DNA from: Ketobacter sp.
GTDB lineage: Bacteria > Pseudomonadota > Gammaproteobacteria > Pseudomonadales > Ketobacteraceae
Reading direction: 5' to 3'
DNA length: 64,000 nucleotides
Assembly: GCF_003671495.1 (NCBI RefSeq)
Contig: NZ_RCHN01000032.1
Coordinates: 92,251 to 156,250, forward strand
Under the pieces are notes generated by a model. The model worked only from the letters and a program-made list of their open reading frames with translations, was not told the DNA's origin and made no database searches. Positions 17,536 to 26,300 of the stretch are shown one piece after another (the stretch's first letter is position 1; every line of letters begins with the position of its first letter). A program made the position numbers and the translations under genes.

Positions 17536-18747
17536 ATGGTGGGTATCGCTCACGAACAGCAAATTTTTGGGCGCTTCTTTGAATCGACGCCGGCGTTTTT
17601 ACGCGGCCCGGAGGTCCTCACTGAACAGGCCCTGTTCGCCCGCTTCTTTGACCGGGATGCAGCCAAACAGGCCTTGCTGGCACCCGCCCCTGCCAAGCCG
17701 GTGGTGGGTGCGGTGGCCGATGAGGCCACGGTCCGCTCCACCCTCGAATCTGTCCCTGAGTCCGTCTCTAAATCCGCGCCCCAGCCTGCCCTGGAACCTG
17801 TACCGGAATCTGCAGCAGAGCCGGTGTCCTTTTTCGCCCGGGTCAAACAGGGCCTGTCCCGCACCCGCGCCGGACTCAGCGACGGTCTGGCGGGTCTGTT
17901 GCTGGGCAAAAAAGCCATCGACGACGACCTGTTGGAAGAAATTGAAACCCAGCTGCTGGTGGCGGACGTGGGTATGGACGCCACCAGCAAGATCATTGCC
18001 GCCATCACGGAGCGCATGAACCGCAAGGAACTGAAAGATTCCGACGCCCTCTACGATGCGCTCAAAGAGGAAATGGCCAAGGTGTTGCGCCGCTCCGATG
18101 ACGGCGGTGGCCTGCACATTGAGAGTGGCAAGCGGCCGTTTGTGATTCTGATTGTCGGGGTCAACGGCGTGGGCAAAACCACCACCATCGGCAAGCTGGC
18201 CAAGAAACTCCAGCAGGAAGGCAAGTCGGTGATGCTGGCGGCGGGGGATACCTTCCGCGCGGCGGCCGTGGAGCAATTGCAGGTCTGGGGTGAACGCAAC
18301 AACATCCCGGTGGTGGCCCAGCACACCGGCGCCGACAGTGCTTCGGTGATTTTCGATGCGGTGCAATCTGCCCAGTCCAAAGGGGTGGATGTACTGATCG
18401 CCGATACCGCCGGTCGCCTGCACACCAAGAGCAACCTGATGGACGAGCTGTCCAAGGTGAAGCGGGTGATGGCGAAACTGGACGCCAGTGCGCCCCACGA
18501 AGTCATGCTGGTACTGGATGCCGGTACCGGGCAGAACGCCCTCAGCCAGGCGGAACAATTCCACCAAGCAGTGGGGGTGACCGGGATCACGCTCACCAAA
18601 CTGGACGGCACCGCCAAGGGCGGTATCGTGTTTGCCATTGCCGCCAACCTGGGACTGCCCATCCGTTACATCGGGGTGGGGGAGCAGATCGATGACCTGC
18701 GGCCATTCGAGGCGGATGAATTTGTGCGGGCGTTGTTTGATCGTTGA
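17536..18747 (+). CDS. ftsY: Signal recognition particle receptor FtsY
   Basis: FtsY is the membrane-associated SRP-receptor GTPase that docks ribosome-nascent-chain complexes at the Sec translocon. The 403-residue protein has a variable acidic, Ser/Pro-rich A region (about 1-95), the N domain and the G domain with NGVGKTTTIGKLA (G1), GDTFRAAAVEQL, DTAGRLHTKSNLM (G3), TKLDGTAKGG (G4) and the C-terminal YIGVGEQIDDLRPF. The ATG at 17536 is preceded by AGGGG at suitable spacing. In many relatives ftsY-ftsE-ftsX are tightly packed; here a 182-base gap with a folded repeat separates ftsY from ftsE. Confidence 0.97.
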   Translation: MVGIAHEQQIFGRFFESTPAFLRGPEVLTEQALFARFFDRDAAKQALLAPAPAKPVVGAVADEATVRSTLESVPESVSKSAPQPALEPVPESAAEPVSFFARVKQGLSRTRAGLSDGLAGLLLGKKAIDDDLLEEIETQLLVADVGMDATSKIIAAITERMNRKELKDSDALYDALKEEMAKVLRRSDDGGGLHIESGKRPFVILIVGVNGVGKTTTIGKLAKKLQQEGKSVMLAAGDTFRAAAVEQLQVWGERNNIPVVAQHTGADSASVIFDAVQSAQSKGVDVLIADTAGRLHTKSNLMDELSKVKRVMAKLDASAPHEVMLVLDAGTGQNALSQAEQFHQAVGVTGITLTKLDGTAKGGIVFAIAANLGLPIRYIGVGEQIDDLRPFEADEFVRALFDR

Positions 18748-18789
18748 GTTTGTTTGCTCACGCAGCTGGGTGGTTAGGATTGGCACGGA

Positions 18790-18899
18790 GCAGAGGTTGG
18801 GGATTGGCGTTCAAGACCGTCAGCGGCCATGGACGGCCGCTGTCGAGCGCACAGGGATGTGCTTGTAGCGAGTCTTGAACGCCACTCCCCGGTCTCTGC
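18790..18899. repeat. 110-nt folded inverted-repeat element between ftsY and ftsE
   Basis: The outer arms 18790-18817 and 18872-18899 pair over 28 positions: 24 Watson-Crick pairs including a perfect 13-bp core (TGGCGTTCAAGAC), three G-U-type pairs and one mismatch. Inside are a perfect 8-bp hairpin CAGCGGCC / GGCCGCTG (18821-18842, loop ATGGAC) and a smaller GCACA/TGTGC hairpin around 18849-18862. The result is a branched structure. The CCATGGA...CAGGGATG core resembles dispersed extragenic repeats I recall from marine gammaproteobacteria. No coding potential or transposase is seen. Confidence 0.75.
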
Positions 18900-18929
18900 G
18901 GAAGTAAGATATAACGCTATCTGGATTCT

Positions 18930-19640
18930 ATGATTCACTTCCAAAAAGTCAGTAAACGCTACGACAACGGTAAAGACGCCCTGCTTAACGTCAGCTTCGA
19001 GCTGGATCAGGGTGAGCTGACCTTTCTTACCGGGCATTCCGGGGCGGGCAAAAGCACCCTGCTGAAACTCATTATGTTGATCGAGCGTCCCAGTGGCGGC
19101 CGCATGGTGGTGTGCAACCAGGATGTCTCCAAGGTGGGGCGTTCCGCCATTCCTTATTATCGCCGCCAGATCGGTATGGTGTTCCAGAACCACCAGCTGC
19201 TGTTCGACCGCACCGTGTACGATAACGTGGCCCTGCCCTTGATCATTGCCGGCTACCGGCCGCGGGAAACCGGGCGCCGGGTGCGGGCCGCCCTGGATAA
19301 AGTGGGCCTGCTGGACAAAGAAAACCTCAATCCCATTGCCCTCTCCGGTGGTGAGCAGCAACGGGTGGGCATCGCCCGGGCGGTGGTGAACAAGCCCCAG
19401 ATCCTGATCGCCGATGAGCCCACCGGCAACCTGGACCCGGCATTGTCTGCCGAGATCATGGACCTGTTCGACCAGTTCTCCCAGGTGGGGGTAACCGTGC
19501 TGATCGCCACCCATGACCTGGGCCTGATCGCCCGTTACGACCACCGGCTGTTGTCCCTGGATTCCGGCCAGTTACTCAGTGATGGCACCGATCACATCCC
19601 CGCCGACCCGGACCACAGTATCTACACTGGGGGCTACTGA
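18930..19640 (+). CDS. ftsE: Cell division ATP-binding protein FtsE
   Basis: FtsE is the ATPase of the FtsEX complex, which couples the Z-ring to periplasmic amidase activation. The 236-residue ABC ATPase shows Walker A GHSGAGKST, Q-loop MVFQNHQLL, signature LSGGEQQRV, Walker B ILIADEPTG and the switch histidine in IATHD. Length and the N-terminal MIHFQKVSKRY fit FtsE closely. The start is ATG at 18930, with GGA upstream. The stop overlaps the ftsX start by one base (TGATG), so the two are translationally coupled. Confidence 0.97.
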   Translation: MIHFQKVSKRYDNGKDALLNVSFELDQGELTFLTGHSGAGKSTLLKLIMLIERPSGGRMVVCNQDVSKVGRSAIPYYRRQIGMVFQNHQLLFDRTVYDNVALPLIIAGYRPRETGRRVRAALDKVGLLDKENLNPIALSGGEQQRVGIARAVVNKPQILIADEPTGNLDPALSAEIMDLFDQFSQVGVTVLIATHDLGLIARYDHRLLSLDSGQLLSDGTDHIPADPDHSIYTGGY

Positions 19641-20620
19641 TGAGCCAGACCACTGCTTCCAATCAGGCCCCGAAAGGCGCCACTACGGCCCGCACCACCT
19701 TCAAACAACGCTTTGAGAGCTGGCGTGAGCACCATAAAGAGGTGGCCCTGGAAAGCCTGAGCCGGCTGCTGGCCACCCCCCTGCCGACCCTGATGACCAT
19801 TCTGGTGATTGCCATCGCCCTGAGCCTGCCCGCTGGGCTCTATGTGATGCTGAAGAACGCCGAATCCATCAGTGACGATTGGGACGGCAGCGCCCAGATC
19901 TCCCTGTTTCTCAGTTTCAAAACCTCGGCGGAACAGGGGCGGAAGCTGGCGGACGACCTGGCCAAACGCCCGGATGTGAAACGCACCGAGTACATTTCCC
20001 GCGAGCAGGCCCTGGCGGAGTTCGAAGAACAGAGTGGCTTTGGCGATCTGCTGCAGGAGCTGGGGGAGAACCCTCTGCCGGCCGTGGTGGTGGTGTACCC
20101 GGCGGTTACCGATCTGGAGGCGGCGGAAAAGCTGCGCCTGGATCTGGCCAGAAAAGGGGAAGTGGACCTGGCGCAACTGGACGCCCAGTGGGTCCAGCGC
20201 CTGTATGCCATTCTGGACCTGGGGCGGCGCCTGGTGGTGGCGCTCAGCATCGGCTTGGCCTTGGCGGTGTTGCTGGTGATCATCAACACCATTCGCCTGG
20301 CCATCGAAAGCCGCCGCGATGAGATCATCATCGTCAAGCTGGTGGGGGGCACCGACGCCTTTGTGCGGCGCCCGTTCATGTACACCGGCCTCTGGTACGG
20401 CCTGGGGGGCTGCCTGGTGGCATTGCTGCTGATCCAGACGGTGTTGTGGTGGCTGGATGAACCGGTGCAGGCCCTGTCAGAGCTGTACCGCAGCCAGTTT
20501 CAGCTCAGCGGGCTGGGGCTGGAGGTGTCCTTCCTGATGCTGGTGGGCAGTATCGCCATCGGCCTGATTGGGGCTCGCCTGGCGGTGAGCCAACACATTC
20601 GCGCCATCGAGCCGGGTTAA
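19640..20620 (+). CDS. ftsX: Cell division membrane protein FtsX
   Basis: FtsX is the integral-membrane partner of FtsE. The 326-residue protein has a cytosolic N terminus, a first membrane helix (about 50-72, LMTILVIAIALSLPAGLYVML), a periplasmic domain carrying the PAVVVVYPA segment, and three C-terminal helices (about 190-215, 245-270, 290-312) with ESRRDEIIIVKLVGGTDAFVRRPF between the first two of these, typical for FtsX. The gene ends 19 bases before the stop codon of the convergent C58 protease gene. In Pseudomonas relatives the next gene would be rpoH. Confidence 0.96.
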   Translation: MSQTTASNQAPKGATTARTTFKQRFESWREHHKEVALESLSRLLATPLPTLMTILVIAIALSLPAGLYVMLKNAESISDDWDGSAQISLFLSFKTSAEQGRKLADDLAKRPDVKRTEYISREQALAEFEEQSGFGDLLQELGENPLPAVVVVYPAVTDLEAAEKLRLDLARKGEVDLAQLDAQWVQRLYAILDLGRRLVVALSIGLALAVLLVIINTIRLAIESRRDEIIIVKLVGGTDAFVRRPFMYTGLWYGLGGCLVALLLIQTVLWWLDEPVQALSELYRSQFQLSGLGLEVSFLMLVGSIAIGLIGARLAVSQHIRAIEPG

Positions 20621-20639
20621 TCGCATCCATGCATTGAAC

Positions 20640-21368
20640 TCACACGGCCTTGCCGTAGGGCACAAGATAAAAGTCCTTGAATATCTTGTCATACTCCGAC
20701 ATTGACCAATATTGCGTGAACCAGGTAGTGAATTTGTCCTGGCTGGGAAACCAGAATTCACCGTAATTTGGGTCAAAGAAGGTGACGTCCTCCGACCCTA
20801 CATAGGCCGCCATGGCGTGCCCCACCTGGCTATTGTTGTGCTGGCCCTTGATCACAATCAGCACATAGGACCCTCCCAGGGTATTGAGAAACTTCTTGTG
20901 TAACCGATTAGCCAGGCAGAAGCCGTTAGCACCGGTTCCAATGCGGGCGTTTTGGTTGCCCAGAAAGGACGCACTCACCATTTGGCGCCGTTTTACATCA
21001 TACAGCTCCAGATAGCGGTCGGTTACATAGTCCTGATAGGTCAAACCCAGAGTGTATTTGTATTTCGTGGTGGGGTTACCCAGGGAAGTAAAGCGGGCTC
21101 CGGAGGAGGCATCGACATAGTTGTGCATCAGTTGCACCACTGCTGCCTTGTTTACCGTGGTGGTTCCAGGCAGGAACAGCCAGTTCCACAGGCTGTCGTC
21201 ATTGGCATGTTGCGCAATCCATTTGGCTGACAGCGCCTGACAAATACCATCTGCTGTCAGTGGGGACTGTTTGATTATGTCATGGGTGCCCCGGTTACCC
21301 TGCGAATACTCAATGTAGCAACCGGACTGCTCCAGGCAGGTGAAGTTGATTAAGCTGCTTCTGCTCAT
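20640..21368 (-). CDS. YopT/AvrPphB-type (C58) cysteine protease
   Basis: The protein has 242 residues and no signal peptide. It carries a complete C58-like triad in family order and context: C43 in DGICQALSAKW, H184 in GHAMAAYV and D199 in FFDPNYGEF. The C-x6-W and H-x14-D spacing match YopT, whose triad is Cys139/His258/Asp274. C58 enzymes include type III effectors such as YopT and AvrPphB and toxin-embedded domains. Here the domain is almost the whole protein, with no visible secretion tag. The gene points against ftsX and rpoH, is visibly AT-richer (28 of 60 G+C in the line at 21001 versus 43 of 60 in ftsE at 19261), and has its own AAGGAA ribosome-binding site. It looks acquired. Target and delivery are unknown. 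Confidence 0.78.
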   Translation of the reverse strand: MSRSSLINFTCLEQSGCYIEYSQGNRGTHDIIKQSPLTADGICQALSAKWIAQHANDDSLWNWLFLPGTTTVNKAAVVQLMHNYVDASSGARFTSLGNPTTKYKYTLGLTYQDYVTDRYLELYDVKRRQMVSASFLGNQNARIGTGANGFCLANRLHKKFLNTLGGSYVLIVIKGQHNNSQVGHAMAAYVGSEDVTFFDPNYGEFWFPSQDKFTTWFTQYWSMSEYDKIFKDFYLVPYGKAV

Positions 21369-21678
21369 GTTATTTCCTTATTGTATCCAGTGAATGGGTG
21401 TAATCCTGATACGGTGCCTAAATGGACAAAGTTGCAGGTGCAGCTGCTGGACGGTGCAGTTGAAGGGCAAAACGGGATTTTGAACCCTCTCCAAATGACG
21501 TGTGTAATCGCTTACTATCATTGCATGTCGCAAGATATGTGGGGCTGTTGGTGGTTGCTGCGATTCCTGTTAAAAAATACCAAATCCGACCCTTGAAGCC
21601 CTTGAAAATGGCCCAAGGAAACCCCAACAATAACAGTCCTGAGAATGATCCCGTCCCTGGGGAATACCACGGAATCAG

Positions 21679-21706
21679 GGAACTTTTGGCGGAATTAGCA
21701 CTCGAA
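21679..21706 (+). promoter_or_regulatory. Sigma-E-like promoter of rpoH, overlapping CIRCE
   Basis: GGAACTT (21679-21685) is an exact sigma-E-type -35 element; 16 bases later lies TCGAA, close to the TCTRA/TCAAA type of -10. rpoH is known to have a sigma-E (RpoE/AlgU) promoter in E. coli and Pseudomonas. A housekeeping alternative, TTAGCA (21695) with extended -10 TGC-TAAACT (21716-21724) at 18-base spacing, also fits and would lie wholly within the operator. Confidence 0.55.
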
Positions 21707-21721
21707 TGTTCAGAGTGCTAA
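21695..21721. promoter_or_regulatory. CIRCE operator (HrcA binding site) upstream of rpoH
   Basis: TTAGCACTC, nine bases, then GAGTGCTAA is an exact match to the CIRCE consensus, the binding site of the heat-shock repressor HrcA. It ends 31 bases before the rpoH ATG at 21753 and overlaps both candidate promoters. HrcA would therefore block rpoH transcription and release it on heat shock, when GroEL is titrated. An hrcA gene is not in this window. Confidence 0.93.
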
Positions 21722-21752
21722 ACTCAGTCAGACCCAATGGAGGTTTAACGAT

Positions 21753-22610
21753 ATGAACACTGCCCTTCAACCTGCTTTTGTCACCGCGCCCGGGGTCAAC
21801 CTAGAGGCCTATGTGCAGTCCGTGCAGACTGTGCCGGTACTGAGTGCAGAAGAAGAAAAGGCACTGGCTGAAAAACTGTATTTCGACGGTGATGTGGATG
21901 CCGCCCGCCAGCTGGTATTGTCCCATCTGCGCTTTGTGGTGCACATCGCCAAATCCTATAACGGTTACGGTCTGCCCCAGGCGGATCTGATCCAGGAAGG
22001 CAATGTGGGCCTGATGAAAGCGGTCAAACGCTTCGACCCCACCGTGGGCGTGCGGCTGGTATCTTTCGCCGTGCACTGGATCAAGGCAGAAATTCATGAG
22101 TACGTGCTGCGCAACTGGCGCATCGTGAAAATCGCCACCACCAAAGCCCAACGCAAACTGTTCTTCAACCTGCGCAGCCAGAAAAAACGCCTGGGCTGGA
22201 TGAGCAGTGACGAGATCAATGCCATCGCCGCCGATCTGGGGGTGGATGCCGCCGACGTGCGGGAAATGGAAGGTCGCCTCGGAGCCTACGACGCCTCGTT
22301 TGATGCGCCGGTGGATGCCGATGATGAAAGCGCTGGTCAGGCGCCCGTGTATTATCTGGAAGACCGCTCCATGGACCCGGCCGCCATGCTGGAAGCGGAC
22401 GACTGGGAAACGGCCCATAACGAACGCCTGTATGAAGCCCTCACCACGCTGGATGAACGCAGCCGCGATATCCTGCAGCGACGCTGGTTTGATGAGGACA
22501 AAGCCACCCTGCACGATCTGGCGGCCAAGTACGATGTGTCTGCAGAACGCATCCGCCAGTTGGAAAAAAACGCCATGAAAAAGCTCAAGGCCCACATGTT
22601 GGAAGCCTGA
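21753..22610 (+). CDS. rpoH: RNA polymerase sigma-32 factor RpoH
   Basis: RpoH directs transcription of heat-shock chaperone and protease genes. The 285-residue protein shows region 2 ([19 protein letters not shown], then [19 protein letters not shown]), the diagnostic RpoH box in QRKLFFNLR, and region 4 with a C-terminal helix-turn-helix ([26 protein letters not shown]). The ATG follows GGAGGT at 9-base spacing. Transcription is probably controlled by HrcA through the CIRCE element 31 bases upstream, and a terminator follows the stop. The neighbouring ftsX is the usual partner, separated here by the C58 protease gene. Confidence 0.97.
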   Translation: MNTALQPAFVTAPGVNLEAYVQSVQTVPVLSAEEEKALAEKLYFDGDVDAARQLVLSHLRFVVHIAKSYNGYGLPQADLIQEGNVGLMKAVKRFDPTVGVRLVSFAVHWIKAEIHEYVLRNWRIVKIATTKAQRKLFFNLRSQKKRLGWMSSDEINAIAADLGVDAADVREMEGRLGAYDASFDAPVDADDESAGQAPVYYLEDRSMDPAAMLEADDWETAHNERLYEALTTLDERSRDILQRRWFDEDKATLHDLAAKYDVSAERIRQLEKNAMKKLKAHMLEA

Positions 22611-22643
22611 CGCGATCTTCGGAAATGGCCATAAAGGGCTGTC

Positions 22644-22676
22644 AAAAGGCTGATCTTACGATCGGCCTTTTTTATT
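22644..22676 (+). terminator. Intrinsic terminator of rpoH
   Basis: AAAAGGCTGATC (22644-22655) pairs with GATCGGCCTTTT (22660-22671) around a TTAC loop, 12 pairs with one T-G, running into TTTTTTATTT. Confidence 0.9.
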
Positions 22677-22771
22677 TACGCAGTGTAATAAACCTTAACT
22701 GAAATCGCCCTGATTAGGCGGTATACTCAATCCTGTTTTGCTTCGGCTTGGTATTTTTTTAGGGATTACAG

Positions 22772-23275
22772 ATGAAGTTTGTCCGTGTTGCTGGCTTGGC
22801 ACTGGCCGCTTTAGTATGCGTCGTATTCGCCGACGATGCCATGGAAGCCACCAAAGGGGTGTTCACCACCCAGATCGCAGAGAGCGGCTCCGCGTTGGAT
22901 GGCCTGTGGGTGTCCAACTGTTATGCGTTCGAGGGAACCTATCAGGTACGCACCTTCGAATTTGTGCTGGATCACCTGGCCACCATCACCACCATCAGTT
23001 ATCCAGATGCCCACTGCGCGGAACAGCCCTTGGGGTCCACCGTGATTTCCGCCACCTGGGATTTGGGGGATACCCTGGTCACCGAGGAAGGCCTGTTGGC
23101 CTATCGGCTGGACGTCCTGCTCAAAGCCGGGCCACGCCAGGAACTCACCACCGTCAAACAGGTGGTGCATTTTCAGAATCAATCCTTCATCCTCGGCATC
23201 GGCAGCCAGTTGAACCGCTATCCTGAACGGCTGGATTGGGAAATTCACTTCTCCCGTTTTAACCCGGCCGACTGA
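22772..23275 (+). CDS. Small exported protein of unknown function
   Basis: This 167-residue protein begins with a signal-peptide-like segment (MKFVRVAGLALAALVCVVFA) and is expected in the periplasm or beyond. Two cysteines, in WVSNCYAF and DAHCAEQ, could form a disulfide. The sequence is rich in alternating hydrophobic and polar residues, suggesting a beta-rich fold; a DGLW near residue 46 recalls the G-x-W of lipocalin-like barrels, but that is weak. I do not recognise the family. It has its own promoter region after the rpoH terminator and is convergent with the RND pump gene. Confidence 0.65.
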   Translation: MKFVRVAGLALAALVCVVFADDAMEATKGVFTTQIAESGSALDGLWVSNCYAFEGTYQVRTFEFVLDHLATITTISYPDAHCAEQPLGSTVISATWDLGDTLVTEEGLLAYRLDVLLKAGPRQELTTVKQVVHFQNQSFILGIGSQLNRYPERLDWEIHFSRFNPAD

Positions 23276-23305
23276 TCTCTCAAACACGTCACTCCTCAGC
23301 GCCCT

Positions 23306-26300
23306 TTAACGATTCGCTACGCCTCCGGCGGTGCGTTTGCGCACCGACGCGTAATAGATCAATGGAATCACCACCAGCACCAGTACTGTGGAAAACAGCA
23401 GGCCACTGACGATGGTGGCGGCGATGGGACCCCACAGCAGGGATTTGCCACCCACCCCCACCGCCAGGGAAAACAGCCCGGCGATGGTGGTGGTGGAGGT
23501 GATCAGAATCGGCACCACCCGGCGGCGGCCGGCGTAGATGGTGGCGTGCAGGGGGCTCATGCCCATTTGCAGGCGGCTGTTGGCGGCGGACATCAGCACA
23601 ATGGCGGAATTCACCGAGATCCCCGACAGAGCGACCACGCCGTACATGGAGGTGAAACTCAACGGGTTGTTGGTGAGCACCAGGCCGAACACCACGCCAA
23701 TGAAGGCCAGGGGCACCGAGACCAGAATCATCAGCGGTTGCAGATAGCTTTTGAACTGGGTGCCCAGAATCAGATAAATCAGGCACAGCCCCATGACAAA
23801 CAGATTGATGATGCCGCTGAGGTTTTCCTCGATATCATCGAGCACGCCGGAGAAGTCCAGGTCGACGCCGGGATGCTGGCCGCGAATGGTATCCCAATAC
23901 TCCCGGATCAGGTCGTTGGCTGCCACCACATCCAGTTGGCTTTCATCGATGTCGCCGTTGATGGTGATGGAGCGCTTGAAATTGTAGTGACGAATGTTCT
24001 GGTAGCCGGAACCGTATTCCGCCTGCAACAGGGTGCTGAGGCGCACCGTGCCGCCGTTGGCGGTGGTGAGTGTGGTGCTCAACAGATTGTCCAGATTGTC
24101 GTCGCCATCGGTACGGGCCAGCAGGCGGATGTCCACTTCCTCACCGAAGCTTTGGTAGCGACCGATTAACAGGCCGTCCACCCGGCTTTGCAGGGCACTG
24201 GTCACCACCTGGGGCGCAATGCCGGCCCGCTGGATGGCGTCGCCGTCCAGGGTCAGTTTTAATTGCGGACTGCCGGTTTTGAAATCCGTGTTGATGTTTT
24301 TGAAGCGTGGGTCCGCCTGCAGGTGGGCAGAGATCTTGTCCACCACGTCCTGAATGTCTTCAAAGCGGTCCCCGCGCACTTTGACGCTGATGGGTTGCCC
24401 CACCGGCGGGCCGTCCTCCAGCACCAGCACCGAGACTTTGGATTCCCCCAGCTGCTCCCCCACCGCAGCTTCCACGGCGGCAATCAGACTGTAGGTATCG
24501 CGCATATCACCGCGAATGGGGTTAAGGCTGATGAAGGCCTGGCTGTAGTTCTCGCCGAAATAGGGTTCAGTCTGGGTGAACATGATGCCGCTGTAGGCCA
24601 CGCTGGCTCGCACTTCCTCCGGCTCCAGCACCGCCAGGGCTTTTTGCTCCAGTTGTTCGGCCACGTCCATGGACTCATGGATGGTGTAACGGGCCGGGGA
24701 TTCCGCGTTGATGTACAGCACCCGATAGGGATCGGCGGCAAAAAAATTCACCTGGATGACCCCGCTGGCCAGCAGCAGTCCGGCCAGCACCGCGACGCCC
24801 AGAATGCCCAGCAAAGAGCGTATGGGATGGCGCATGACCCGGATCAACAGCAGGCTGTAATAGTGGCGGATGTTGCGGGAAAAGTGCTGGCGTTTGCGTT
24901 GCAGCGCGGATTCTTTATCAAAGTTCACGCGAATGGCGGATACGTGGGCGGGGAGCATCCAGAACGCTTCCAGCAGGCTCACCGCCAGGGCGATACACAC
25001 CACCAGGGGAATCACCCGCAGGAAATCCCCCATAAAACCGGGCAGCAACATCAATGGCAGAAACGCAGCGATGGTGGTGAGTACGGAAGTGAACACCGGC
25101 GCGGCCACTTCCTGCAGCGCCTCGATGGCGGCATCCATGGCCGAGTAACCCTGTTGCAGGCGGTAATAAATGGTTTCCACCACCACTACAGCATCGTCCA
25201 CCAGCATGCCCAGGGCGATCACCACTCCCAATAGCACGGTGTTATTCAGGCTCATGTCCATGGCCTGCAGAATGAAAAACGTGGCCGCCAGGGTGAAGGG
25301 AATGCCGATGCCGGTGAGCAGGGCGATGCGGCCCCCGAGAAACACAAACACCACCAGGATCACCAGGCTGAGACCGATGCCGGCGTTCCATTGCATGGTG
25401 CGGATGGCATCCCGGGTGCTGATGGTCTGGTCGTCCACCAGTTCCAGGTGGTAACCCTGCGGGATCACCACATCCTGCTCCCGCTCGATGAAGCGGTTGA
25501 GGTTGTCCAGCAGCTGCAGTGTATTGGCCTGCTCCTGTTTGGTGATGTTGAACATGATGGCGGGCCGGCCCTGGAAGTGGGCAAGAATGGATGGCTCGGC
25601 GCTGCTGCGATAGATCTCCGCCAGGCTGCCCAGGGGCACCACTCCCTGCGCGGTCACCACCGGGAAGGCTTCCAGTTCATTGAGGGAGCTGCTGGTGCCT
25701 TCCAGCCGCACCAGCCAGCGGCCGCTGGCGGTATTCAGGTCGCCGATGGCCACATCGCTGAAATAGGCGCGCACGGTGGCCGCCAGGTCGTTGGGGTTGA
25801 TGGCCAGGCCCAGTAATTTTTCCGGATAGAAGGCGATGTGCAGTTCCGGGTCCTCACTGCCCATCTTCAGCACTTCGTCCACCCCCGGCTGTCGTTCCAG
25901 GGCCAGTTTCAGATTGGCGGCATAGCGGCGAAAGGTTTCGTCGGGGGACTGCGCGGTGAGCACCAGACTGGCGGTGGGGAAACCGGAGGAGGTGGTGATT
26001 TCGCGGATCTGGGGATCAAGGGCTTCGTCCGGCAGTAGATCGGTGTAGACGTTCTGCACTTCCCGCCGCAGATCCGCCACCCGTTCGCGGAACTCGGTTT
26101 TGCTCAGCTGATTGAAGCGCACCAGAATCGAGGACACGCCCTCCCGACTGGTGCTGGTGACAAAACGCAGATCCCGTACCGTGCTGCTGATGGTGTCTTC
26201 GATGGGATCGGTGATGCGTTTTTCCACATCAATGGACGAGGCACCGGGCAGGGCGGTGGTGATGTCGATCCAGTTGAAATTGATCTCCGGATCGCGGGCG

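Larger units (their letters stand above)
21369..21752. other. Divergent region between the C58 protease gene and rpoH
   Basis: About 380 bases without a convincing gene. The left part is AT-rich like the protease gene and must hold its promoter; a TACAAT hexamer lies on the minus strand about 20 bases upstream of the protease ATG. Short open frames of about 70 codons on both strands have no recognisable protein features. The right end contains the sigma-E-like promoter and the CIRCE element of rpoH, annotated separately. Confidence 0.5.

Noticed and set aside
21381..21721. Short open frames of about 70 codons between the C58 protease gene and rpoH, considered as an immunity or antitoxin gene
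   Set aside because: None has a ribosome-binding site with a good start, recognisable features or a hydrophobic or charged pattern typical of such partners, and the plus-strand ones run into the CIRCE element.
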